This document shows positions 52,717 to 60,775 of a stretch of DNA of 64,000 bases, piece after piece. The DNA lies in assembly GCF_002286735.1 (NCBI RefSeq), contig NZ_NRTA01000013.1, positions 1-64,000 of the forward strand, read 5' to 3'. A program made the position numbers and the translations under genes. Within the stretch, counting starts at the first letter, position 1. The number at the start of each line of letters is the position of its first letter. The notes beneath the pieces are model-generated. The model made no database searches, was not told where the DNA came from, and saw only the letters and a list, made by a program, of their open reading frames with translations. Origin of the DNA: Leptolyngbya sp. BC1307. Its GTDB lineage: Bacteria; Cyanobacteriota; Cyanobacteriia; Phormidesmidales; Phormidesmidaceae.

Positions 52717-54477
52717 ATGCCTCGCTCTCCCCTCCCGTCGATGCTGACGCCCGATCTGATTGGGCGTCAGCGTGAAATTGTTGAGGTATTTCTGCGCAAT
52801 GGCTGGGACTATATGCGGCGACTGCTCACCGGGGGCGATCCGGATCGGCCCGACCTACCCCCGCCTGAGGTGTTGCGCAATATCTTAATTGAGCTAGGTC
52901 CGGTGTATGTAAAGCTCGGGCAGCTATTGAGTACTCGCCCTGATTTGCTAAGTCCTTCGTATATCGAGGCGCTGAGCGGGCTACAGTCTACAGTGCCAGC
53001 GGTGCCAGCGGCGCAGATCGAGGGTTACATTCGGCAGCATATGGTGAGGCCGCCGGAGGAGGTGTTTGCGGAGATTGGCTATGGGGCGATCGCCGCTGGA
53101 TCCATCGGTCAAACGCACCGAGCCGTGCTCAAAACCGGACAGGCCGTCGCCGTCAAGGTGCAGCGCCCCGGTATTGATAAACAGGTCGAGCGGGATATGG
53201 CGCTGATCAAAGACATCGCCAGACTGGTCTCTACTACCCAGTTTGGCCAGCGCTACAACATCACTGAACTTGCCGAAGAATTCAAGTCGGCCCTGACCAA
53301 CGAGCTAGACTTCACGACCGAGGCGCGCTATACCGATGAGCTGCGCAAAGACATGACCGAGAGCCGTTGGATTGACTCTGAGCGGCTGACCGTGCCCCAG
53401 ATTATCTGGCCATTGACTAACTCTAAAATTTTGGTGATGGAGTGGCTAGAGGGTAGACCTCTCCTACAGGCTCCGCTGCCGGTTGTACCACGACCTAATG
53501 ACGTTGGAGCTACCGGGTTTGGAGCTGCCGGCAAAGATGGCGATGCTGCTAATCCCCTCGCTGATCCCTTCGAGCGCCTGCTGCCGGGTGATACGAAAGA
53601 TGAGCGAGGGGAAATTACTTCACTGCTCTTTCGGGCCTTTCTCTCTCAGTACTTCATCACCGGTTTTTTCCACGCCGACCCCCATCCTGGCAACATCTTT
53701 TATTTAGACGATGGCCGCGTTGCTCTGCTTGACTGCGGCATGATGGGCCGTCTCGATCCGCAGACGCGCGCCACCCTCACAGAGCTGGTGCTAGCCATTG
53801 TCAGCTCCGATGCTCAACGCTGCGCCCAGCTTACTCTTCAGCTCACAGAGCCGCTCAAACCTATTGATCTCGTTCGGCTTGAGAGCGACTACAGCCGCCT
53901 GCTAGGTCGCTACTACGGCATCTCGCTAGATCGCTTTAATACCGCTGAGGCGTTCAGCGCCGTGATTGAAACTGGCATTCGCAACCATCTGCGGTGGCCT
54001 GCCAATATTGGCCTGTTTACCAAGTCATTAGCCAATCTAGAAGGCGGTGCCCGTCTGTTTAATCCTGCTGTTAACCTGATTGCCGAAATCAAGCCGCTGA
54101 TGGTTGATTTATTTCGCCAGCAGCTAGTCGGCAACGATCCGCTACAGATGTTTCTGCGCACGGGCCTGGAATTTCGCAATCTATCGCTATCGGCTCCCCG
54201 ACAGTTCGGTTTTTTGCTGGATCGTCTCAGTGACGAAACGCTGCAGTGGAATCTGCGTATTCAGGGGATGGATTCTCTGCAGCGCAGCATTGAGCGCGCC
54301 GCCAACCGACGAGCCTTTAGCACGGTAGTCGCCGCGTTGATTATCGGGGCGGCGATTATCTCAACGAGTCAACAAACGGCTCAGCTACAGTGGCTCAGTA
54401 CGCTCTTGTTCGCGGCGGCATCTTTTTTGGGACTCTGGCTGATTGTGAGCATTTTAAGGTCGGGCCGGTGGAAATAG
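52717..54477 (+). CDS. ABC1/AarF/UbiB-family atypical kinase
   Basis: A 586-residue protein-kinase-like ATPase. It has the family KxGQ motif (YVKLGQLLSTRPDLL), the Ala-rich loop AAGSIGQTHRA, catalytic Lys in VAVKVQRPGI, ExD-type region, HADPHPGNIFYLDDG and DCGMMGRL. The C-terminus has two membrane helices (TVVAALIIGAAIIS and LLFAAASFLGLWLIVSIL). Members support quinone and prenyl-lipid metabolism; in cyanobacteria and plastids they act on thylakoid plastoquinone/tocopherol lipids. Context gives no closer role. An insertion (about 265-295) before the HAD motif is Gly/Ala-rich. Confidence 0.93.
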   Translation: MPRSPLPSMLTPDLIGRQREIVEVFLRNGWDYMRRLLTGGDPDRPDLPPPEVLRNILIELGPVYVKLGQLLSTRPDLLSPSYIEALSGLQSTVPAVPAAQIEGYIRQHMVRPPEEVFAEIGYGAIAAGSIGQTHRAVLKTGQAVAVKVQRPGIDKQVERDMALIKDIARLVSTTQFGQRYNITELAEEFKSALTNELDFTTEARYTDELRKDMTESRWIDSERLTVPQIIWPLTNSKILVMEWLEGRPLLQAPLPVVPRPNDVGATGFGAAGKDGDAANPLADPFERLLPGDTKDERGEITSLLFRAFLSQYFITGFFHADPHPGNIFYLDDGRVALLDCGMMGRLDPQTRATLTELVLAIVSSDAQRCAQLTLQLTEPLKPIDLVRLESDYSRLLGRYYGISLDRFNTAEAFSAVIETGIRNHLRWPANIGLFTKSLANLEGGARLFNPAVNLIAEIKPLMVDLFRQQLVGNDPLQMFLRTGLEFRNLSLSAPRQFGFLLDRLSDETLQWNLRIQGMDSLQRSIERAANRRAFSTVVAALIIGAAIISTSQQTAQLQWLSTLLFAAASFLGLWLIVSILRSGRWK

Positions 54478-54576
54478 GCATAGAGTGATCGCTGCCCACT
54501 CGGAAATCGTCTCAGCAACGCCTTTACCGTATGATGGTGAAGTGCCTAGCTTCAACCCTTATCAGCCCTTGGATAC

Positions 54577-55308
54577 GTGGCATTTATAATTTTTGACTTT
54601 GACGGCACCATTGCCGACACGCTAGCGGCCATCGTGCGAATTACCAATCGCATCGCACCGGAGTACGGCTACTCGCCCACCACCCCCGAAAGGCTCAGAT
54701 ATTATCAGTCCTTGAGCACTCCAGAGATGCTCAAACAGGCTGAGATTCCGCTTTTTCGGCTGCCTTTTTTGCTGCGCCGGGTGCGGCGCGAGATGGGGTC
54801 AGAGATAGGGACGGTGCCGATCGCTGCTGATCTGGTCCCGACGCTACGAGATCTGGTCGCCGCCGGTCATCGGCTGATGATTATGAGCTCTAACTCTCAG
54901 CGCAATATTCAGCGCTTTTTAGCTCTGCACGGTATTGGCGACGTATTCGAGTCAGTTAAAGGGGGCGTGGGCTTGTTGGGTAAAGCCAGAGTGCTCAGGC
55001 GCATCGTGCAGCGAGGCGATGTTGACTTTTCTCAGGTGATTTATGTCGGTGACGAAACCCGAGATATTGACGCCTCTAAGCAAGTGGGCATTCTGATAGC
55101 AGCGGTCACTTGGGGCTTTAGCAGTCGGGAGGCGCTGGCGGCGCAGCGACCTGCCTTCTTAATCGATCATCCGCGTCAGCTGTTAGGGGCGGCGCAAACG
55201 CTAGTCAACCCCAGCTGGATCAAACGAGGCCATCGTCCACCCGCAGCTACCCGGCCACGCTTTAGTGAGTCCATGCCGGGTGAGAGAGAAGTGAATCCAT
55301 CATCCTGA
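54577..55308 (+). CDS. HAD-superfamily hydrolase
   Basis: A 243-residue phosphatase of the GmhB/PGP-like subgroup. Motif I is IIFDFDGTIADT, motif II LMIMSSNSQ, motif III Lys in KGGVGLLGKARVL and motif IV YVGDETRDIDASK. A helical cap follows motif I. The sequence resembles cyanobacterial phosphoglycolate-phosphatase-like HADs, but the substrate is not determined. GTG 54577 is the start. The last 47 nt overlap the convergent gun4 gene. Confidence 0.88.
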   Translation: MAFIIFDFDGTIADTLAAIVRITNRIAPEYGYSPTTPERLRYYQSLSTPEMLKQAEIPLFRLPFLLRRVRREMGSEIGTVPIAADLVPTLRDLVAAGHRLMIMSSNSQRNIQRFLALHGIGDVFESVKGGVGLLGKARVLRRIVQRGDVDFSQVIYVGDETRDIDASKQVGILIAAVTWGFSSREALAAQRPAFLIDHPRQLLGAAQTLVNPSWIKRGHRPPAATRPRFSESMPGEREVNPSS

Positions 55309-56077
55309 CGCCCCGCAGCTGATTGGAAAGCGGCAGGTGACCGATAGGGGCTGATAAGTCCCAAATAAATTCGTTAGGGTAGCGAGTCCAAGCGTTGTCT
55401 GTCTTCCAGGCAAGCTGCGTCCACAGTCGCACCCAGTCCTGGCCTAAGCGTAGCCACAGTTCGCGCTGCTTACTCCAGCCAAATTTGTCTTCAGAATAAA
55501 TACCCCAAAGGGTATCGAGGGTCTGTAAGTCGGCAGTTGGAAACTGGCTGACTTCAGTGAAGTAGACCCATTTACGTTTAACGGCGCTCTCACCTGCGAG
55601 TTCGCAGAGCTTTTGCATGGTGAGCTGATCGGCTAGCTGGTAAGCCTGCTTGACCAGCAAAATTTGCAGATCGCTGTAGTCTATTCCCTGAGCCGAAACA
55701 GGCGCTAATACGCCGTGGGCGGCTTCGGCAATGAAGGCTTTGGCTGCCGAAGAATCGGCCTGATATAGGTGCTGATAAGCGCTGCCGTGTGCGGCTGTAG
55801 GCAAGCTGTGAGCCTCTGTGCTGGCGTTCTTGCTCTGCTGAGTGGCGAGCTGATGGCGCACAAAGTCTATGAGGATGCGATCGCCCTTTTCGCCCAGTGC
55901 CGCTAAGTCACGGATGGCCTGAAGCTGCTTCTTAAGGCTACTTTCTTGCAGCCTAGCAGCTAGCGTTTTGAGGTTCAGATCGATCTGATCTGAGGTTTGC
56001 ACTCCCTGAGTCTGAGCTGAGCTTTCATGGGGGCTATTAGTAGGAAACTCAGCAGAATCGATAGCGTTTGAAGACAT
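55262..56077 (-). CDS. GUN4, Mg-chelatase and bilin regulator
   Basis: A 271-residue protein. The C-terminal GUN4 core is diagnostic: DYSDLQILLVKQAYQLADQLT, WVYFTEVSQFPTADLQTLDTLW, SEDKFGWSKQRELW and RYPNEFIWDLSAPIGHLPLSNQLRGVRMM. The N-terminal helical domain (about 35-70: LKKQLQAIRDLAALGEKGDRILIDFV) is the cyanobacterial form. GUN4 binds protoporphyrin IX and Mg-protoporphyrin and activates magnesium chelatase for chlorophyll synthesis. Usual cyanobacterial length is about 230-240, so the Ser/Thr-rich N-terminus and central linker are somewhat long. The 3' end overlaps the HAD gene. Confidence 0.92.
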   Translation of the reverse strand: MSSNAIDSAEFPTNSPHESSAQTQGVQTSDQIDLNLKTLAARLQESSLKKQLQAIRDLAALGEKGDRILIDFVRHQLATQQSKNASTEAHSLPTAAHGSAYQHLYQADSSAAKAFIAEAAHGVLAPVSAQGIDYSDLQILLVKQAYQLADQLTMQKLCELAGESAVKRKWVYFTEVSQFPTADLQTLDTLWGIYSEDKFGWSKQRELWLRLGQDWVRLWTQLAWKTDNAWTRYPNEFIWDLSAPIGHLPLSNQLRGVRMMDSLLSHPAWTH

Positions 56078-56262
56078 ACGTTATGAGTAAACAGAGCAGA
56101 TACTGCAGCCGCCGACAGCCTTGGCCGCATTGCTTAGGGGTAAAAACGGTTGATTTTCCAATGATAGTGGAATACCGGAATGCTCGCTGACTATTAAAGG
56201 ATGATTAGGCTCTTTGAGCATGCCAGATCGAGTCTTTTCGGCGGCGGCAGTTTGGCCTGTGG

Positions 56263-56925
56263 CTATAGCGTTTTGCCAGCATTTTGCGGCGGTTTGTGGC
56301 CGTTTTCGAAGGCGTAGCGAATTAGCTGAGAGCGGTTTTCTAAGGAAAGTTTGCTGAGAATGCTGCTGAGGTGGGTTTGAACGGTGCGGGGGCTGATAAA
56401 AAGGCGATCGCCGATCTTTTTATTAGTAAAACCCTGAGTCACTTCCCAAAAGACTTTTTCTTCAGCTGGGGTGAGCGGCAGGGGAGGCTGAGGCTGGCCT
56501 TGCAGCCGTTCTTCACGGGCTCGCCGTAGCAAACGATTAATTTCAGCGTGAACGCGGTGAGTACGAGCAAGCTGAGCCTCAATCTTGGCAATCAGCTCCC
56601 GAGGATGAAAAGGTTTAACCAGATAATCATCTGCGCCAATGCTGTGACCCTGAATGCGATCTTCTAGATCGCAGCGCCCGGAAAGAAAAATAAAGGGAAC
56701 TAGCTGCCCTGGCGCAGTATTTCTAATTCTGATGCATAGCTCAAACCCATCCATTTCTGGCATGACCACATCGGACACAATCAAATCCGGCGTGTCTTTG
56801 GTAAAGCTCAAAAAGCCTTCAGTGCCCGAAGCGGCATTGTGTACGATAAACCCACGATCTCTCAGGTAGCGAGTTAAGGCTGCTCTAAGGGTACTGTCAT
56901 CATCCACGATCAGGATTTTTTGCAT
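56263..56925 (-). CDS. NarL/LuxR-type response regulator, Ycf29-like
   Basis: A 220-residue regulator. The receiver domain (1-120) has ILIVDDDST, phospho-acceptor Asp in LIVSDVVMPEMDG, FLSGR and DDYLVKPFHPRE. The LuxR-type helix-turn-helix (about 150-215) reads LTPAEEKVFWEVTQGFTNKKIGDRLFISPRTVQTHLSSILSKL. It belongs with the Ycf29/Rre1-type group by layout, though exact orthology is unsure. ATG 56925 (MQKIL) is chosen; the frame extends to 57036 without a natural receiver start. No kinase is adjacent. Confidence 0.87.
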   Translation of the reverse strand: MQKILIVDDDSTLRAALTRYLRDRGFIVHNAASGTEGFLSFTKDTPDLIVSDVVMPEMDGFELCIRIRNTAPGQLVPFIFLSGRCDLEDRIQGHSIGADDYLVKPFHPRELIAKIEAQLARTHRVHAEINRLLRRAREERLQGQPQPPLPLTPAEEKVFWEVTQGFTNKKIGDRLFISPRTVQTHLSSILSKLSLENRSQLIRYAFENGHKPPQNAGKTL

Positions 56926-57280
56926 GCTGTGATAGTAACCGGCCAAATCAGTCGGATAGATTGACAGTAGCCAGATAAAGTGACGCGATAGGAACTTTTG
57001 TTTACTAGAGTCTATAGCGATCCGGATAGCGCTCAAATAATGTTTCTGTAAGCGTTTGACAAAGCTATGGCTACCGAACCGCCTCGCGATAGACAGCTAG
57101 CTATCGGGTGCCGTTAGGAATGCTCGCCGCAAACCACATCATTCGCCGCTCTTTCGGTAAAATTCGAAGCGATACGCAGCTCAATTGCCAGGACGTTGGC
57201 AGACCGTTTCCCAATTGTCCGCAATTGCCCAGACCGCTTATGCGTATGATTAAACCCATTCATTCCTCAGTTAAGAACAT
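56926..57280. other. Divergent promoter region of the response regulator and icd
   Basis: About 355 bp with no gene. icd of cyanobacteria is often under NtcA control, but I found no clean GTA-N8-TAC site here; the nearest is an imperfect GTA-N8-ACA near 57050. CAATTGCC/GGCAATTG-like short inverted sequences occur at 57180-57235. Confidence 0.4.
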
Positions 57281-58705
57281 ATGTATCAACTGATTAAGCC
57301 CCCAGAGACCGGCAGTCGCATCACGTTTGAAGCGGGAGAGCCGGTAGTACCCGATCAGCCGATTATTCCTTTTATTCGCGGTGATGGTACAGGGGTTGAT
57401 ATTTGGCCAGCAGCGCAGCAGGTGTTTGATGCGGCGGTGGCGAAGGCTTATGGCAACCAGCGACAGATTGTCTGGTTTAAGGTCTATGCGGGCGATGAAG
57501 CCTGCGATAAGTACGGCACTTATGAGTATTTGCCAGAAGATACGCTGACAGCGATTCGAGAGTATGGAATTGCGATCAAAGGGCCGCTGACCACGCCGAT
57601 TGGTGGTGGCATTCGCTCGCTCAACGTGGCGCTACGGCAGATTAACGACCTCTATGCCTGCGTACGCCCCTGTAAGTATTATCCGGGTACGCCCTCTCCT
57701 CACAAGAGCCCAGAAAAACTTGATTTGATTGTCTATCGGGAAAATACTGAAGATATCTATCTCGGCATTGAGTGGCGAGAGGGCAGTGAGATTGGCCAAC
57801 GGCTCATTGCCCTGCTCAATGATGAGCTGATTCCGGCTACTCCTGAGCACGGTAATAAGAAAATTCCGCTGGACTCAGGAATTGGCATTAAGCCAATTAG
57901 CAAGCACGGATCTCAGCGGCTAGTGCGGCGGGCAATGAAGCACGCTTTGCAACTGCCACCTGCCAAGCAGATGGTGACCTTGGTGCACAAGGGCAACATC
58001 ATGAAATACACCGAAGGGGCATTTCGCGACTGGGGCTATGAACTAGTGACCAGCGAGTTTCGGCAGGAGTGCGTGACAGAGCGAGAATCTTGGGTGCTGG
58101 GCAACCAGGCAGATAATCCGGCGCTGTCGCTGGAGGATAACGCCCGTAAGATCGATCCGGGCTACGATTCGCTCACGCCGGAGAAGCAGAAGGCTGTCTG
58201 CGATGAGGTGCAGGACATTCTCTCGGCAATTGGGGAGACGCATGGCAACGGCCAGTGGAAAACCAAAATCATGGTGAATGATCGGATTGCAGACAGCATT
58301 TTTCAGCAGATTCAGACCCGCCCAGATGAGTATTCAATTCTGGCAACGATGAATCTTAATGGCGACTATCTCTCTGATGCGGCAGCGGCGATTGTCGGCG
58401 GACTAGGCATGGGACCGGGCGCTAATATTGGCGATCGCTGTGCCATCTTTGAAGCCACTCATGGCACCGCACCCAAACATGCCGGGCTAGATCGCATCAA
58501 CCCCGGCTCGGTGATCCTCTCGGGGGTGATGATGCTGGAATATATGGGCTGGCAGGAGGCGGCAGATCTGATTAAGGCAGGGTTGTCGAAGGCGATCGCC
58601 AGCGGACAGGTCACCTACGATCTCGCTCGGATGATGGAGCCCCCTATAACGCCGCTAAAATGCTCCGAATTTGCCAAGGCCATCGTGGCTAATTTCGCCG
58701 CTTAG
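57281..58705 (+). CDS. NADP-dependent isocitrate dehydrogenase
   Basis: A 474-residue Icd that decarboxylates isocitrate to 2-oxoglutarate, the carbon skeleton for ammonium assimilation in cyanobacteria. It shows [60 protein letters not shown], the metal-binding [15 protein letters not shown] and [13 protein letters not shown] with NADP-specific residues downstream. The length is that of the bacterial homodimer with a small cyanobacterial insert (about 300-345). Confidence 0.96.
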   Translation: MYQLIKPPETGSRITFEAGEPVVPDQPIIPFIRGDGTGVDIWPAAQQVFDAAVAKAYGNQRQIVWFKVYAGDEACDKYGTYEYLPEDTLTAIREYGIAIKGPLTTPIGGGIRSLNVALRQINDLYACVRPCKYYPGTPSPHKSPEKLDLIVYRENTEDIYLGIEWREGSEIGQRLIALLNDELIPATPEHGNKKIPLDSGIGIKPISKHGSQRLVRRAMKHALQLPPAKQMVTLVHKGNIMKYTEGAFRDWGYELVTSEFRQECVTERESWVLGNQADNPALSLEDNARKIDPGYDSLTPEKQKAVCDEVQDILSAIGETHGNGQWKTKIMVNDRIADSIFQQIQTRPDEYSILATMNLNGDYLSDAAAAIVGGLGMGPGANIGDRCAIFEATHGTAPKHAGLDRINPGSVILSGVMMLEYMGWQEAADLIKAGLSKAIASGQVTYDLARMMEPPITPLKCSEFAKAIVANFAA

Positions 58706-58761
58706 GCAGCCAGCTTCCCGGGCGAATAGATAGCGCTACGTACCGCCCTAACGCTGACCAA

Positions 58762-59679
58762 CTAGCGACTGTTCTGCTGAGGTTGGACGAAGCTAGGGGC
58801 GGTATAGAGTGTCCCGTTTGGCGAGGCAGTGTCAGGTCCCGTCTGTCCCGCTGCTGGGGCAGGAGGCGCACTGTAAGGGTTTCGGCTGGGCTGCTGAGGC
58901 GCAATGTTAAAAACTGGTAGCCGAGAAGTTGCAGGCGTCTGATAGCCAGTCGTCCCAGCTGGTGGTGACATATTGGGGGTTGTCCGAATGTACGGGGCCG
59001 ATATTGTGCCCGGAACCCGAGCCGGTTCAGCGGCGGCTGAACTGCTAGAGCCATTACCTGCTGCCGGCGCACCCGCTGCTGAGCCACCAGAAGGCGTACC
59101 GGCGCTGCTAGCTGCGGCTCTCTCGGCCTGCTGCCGGCCTATTGCCTCAGATAGGGCGCTATTAGTTGCCGGAGCAGCCGGGTTAACTAAGCCGCTGCCA
59201 AAGTTAAAATTAGGAGCCTGGCCGGTTTGGCTAGAGCCGTTTCGCCCGTAGCTATTGGTGGGCGCATTGGGGGAAGCCGGACTGCCGTCAGCGTTTGTCG
59301 CCCCCGGAAACTGATAGTCAGCAGCGTAAGCGTCAAAGGGATTTTCTCGGCCCGAAAGCTGATCGCTATCACCAGCGGCCGCAGCCTCTTCAGAACCTGG
59401 CTGTGAGCTGCCTGGCCTGAGAGAATTAACAGCGGGCAGTCTGCCGCTGGTGCCTTCTATGAGCGCGTCTATGGAACCGCCCGATGGTTGAATCTCTGTT
59501 AACTCAGATTCGGGCGCTGGTTGAATAACTTGCCCCCGGCTGAAGCGAGCGGGGTCTTTGCGATATTCCCAGACAAAAATGCCGAGCAGCACCAAAACAG
59601 CCAGAGGTGCCCATATAGCTGGAGATCTCAAAGGCTTGAGGCGGGCAGGTAAGTATCTTAAGAAGGTGGGAGTCGCCAT
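58762..59679 (-). CDS. Membrane-anchored low-complexity protein, unknown
   Basis: About 305 residues. A short basic lead (FLRYLPARLKPLRS) precedes one membrane helix (AIWAPLAVLVLLGIFVWEY, about 20-38). The rest is a long periplasmic tail rich in Pro, Ala, Gly, Ser and Asn (GTPSGGSAAGAPAAGNGSSS and similar) with no folded domain I recognise. Such tails occur in cell-envelope or secretion-related proteins of cyanobacteria. ATG 59679 is chosen; the frame extends to 59763. It is divergent from the 59973 gene. Confidence 0.65.
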   Translation of the reverse strand: MATPTFLRYLPARLKPLRSPAIWAPLAVLVLLGIFVWEYRKDPARFSRGQVIQPAPESELTEIQPSGGSIDALIEGTSGRLPAVNSLRPGSSQPGSEEAAAAGDSDQLSGRENPFDAYAADYQFPGATNADGSPASPNAPTNSYGRNGSSQTGQAPNFNFGSGLVNPAAPATNSALSEAIGRQQAERAAASSAGTPSGGSAAGAPAAGNGSSSSAAAEPARVPGTISAPYIRTTPNMSPPAGTTGYQTPATSRLPVFNIAPQQPSRNPYSAPPAPAAGQTGPDTASPNGTLYTAPSFVQPQQNSR

Positions 59680-59972
59680 GGCAGTAAGTCCAAACAGTGC
59701 TTTCAATGAAACTTTTGCAGATTGCCCCCATTGCTGCGATGTTAGCAAATTACGCTGGAGCATTTCATCCGTCTTTCAGCGGAGTGTTTTCGGGCCTCCG
59801 CTCTAGTCTGTGCAAGCATAAGACAGCCTAGAGCAAGGCGACGAAATTAAAATCTTGGACGCAATTGATTCAGACTAATTTTTCTCCGAGAAAAGTAAAT
59901 TTATCCTGTGAGACTATATGGTCTAGAACCGCATTTGCCCAGCTACCGTTAGCCCCAGCAATCTTAACTGAC

Positions 59973-60725
59973 ATGGCCTCTTCACTTCCTCATTCAGCTC
60001 AGCAATCTGGCGTTGCTTCTGTCGGTGCCCAGAGCAATACCAAAAGCAGTTCGGGTAAACATCTTTCTTTTGATCTGACTGCTGATGTGGGGCCGATTTC
60101 TGCCGGCAAGCCACTCATTTCTAGCCCTGCGGACTCCGTATCAGAGGCCCCCCCGCCGCCGTTAGAGGCCGTTGTGCTACCGCCGCTTAAGAACGAAGCT
60201 TTCTTAAGTCAGCGGCATGAGGTGAATCCAGCGATCGCCCTCAATTTGCTAGAAGATATGCAGACTGTAGTGACGACTTGGCAAGAGCAACTGCGGCAGA
60301 TTGTTCAGACCATTCGTGCGCTTTATGCGCAAGGGCCAATGGTCGATGGCTGGTTAGAGTCATCTCTAGAGAGCGGCAGGTCAGCAGACGGCGCTGCAGA
60401 TTCGACCATCTTGCGCCACGGCGATGCCGACACGCTCATGCAATATGTGGAAGCGCTGGAGCAGACGGGAACGCCCGAAGCAGATAGCTCGGCAGCAGGT
60501 TCCCCTGCTCAATACAGTCTGTGTTGCTTAGATGACGAGGGTCAGGTACAATCTCAGCCCTGCCCGGCAGCGCAACTGGCAATGGTGAGCACAGCGATCG
60601 CCCGCTACCAAACGTTCAAGCAGCTCATGGCCCAAAAGCAAGCGCTAGAAGCCAAGCTTAAAAACGCAGTAGACCAGCTGACAGGCGTTCGGGCCGAGCT
60701 GCATCAGCAGGATTCAACCGGCTAA
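59973..60725 (+). CDS. Conserved cyanobacterial protein, unknown function
   Basis: About 250 residues, soluble. A disordered N-terminal third (Ser/Pro-rich, with EAPPPPLEAVVLPPL) is followed by a helical region (NPAIALNLLEDMQTVVTTWQEQLRQIVQTIRALYAQGPMVDGWLES). After a variable acidic middle come a short beta segment with paired Cys (YSLCCLDDEGQVQSQPCP) and a C-terminal coiled coil (AIARYQTFKQLMAQKQALEAKLKNAVDQL). The family is not recognised. ATG 59973 is preferred; the frame is open from 59865. It converges on the caspase-like gene. Confidence 0.65.
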   Translation: MASSLPHSAQQSGVASVGAQSNTKSSSGKHLSFDLTADVGPISAGKPLISSPADSVSEAPPPPLEAVVLPPLKNEAFLSQRHEVNPAIALNLLEDMQTVVTTWQEQLRQIVQTIRALYAQGPMVDGWLESSLESGRSADGAADSTILRHGDADTLMQYVEALEQTGTPEADSSAAGSPAQYSLCCLDDEGQVQSQPCPAAQLAMVSTAIARYQTFKQLMAQKQALEAKLKNAVDQLTGVRAELHQQDSTG

Positions 60726-60775
60726 TAGTCTGGCTAATGGCATGAGATGCCGGTTTAGATCGACCTCTTGAGCTG

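Noticed and set aside
56926-57280. An NtcA site controlling icd.
   Set aside because: No GTA-N8-TAC palindrome with a suitably spaced -10 element is present; only an imperfect half match.
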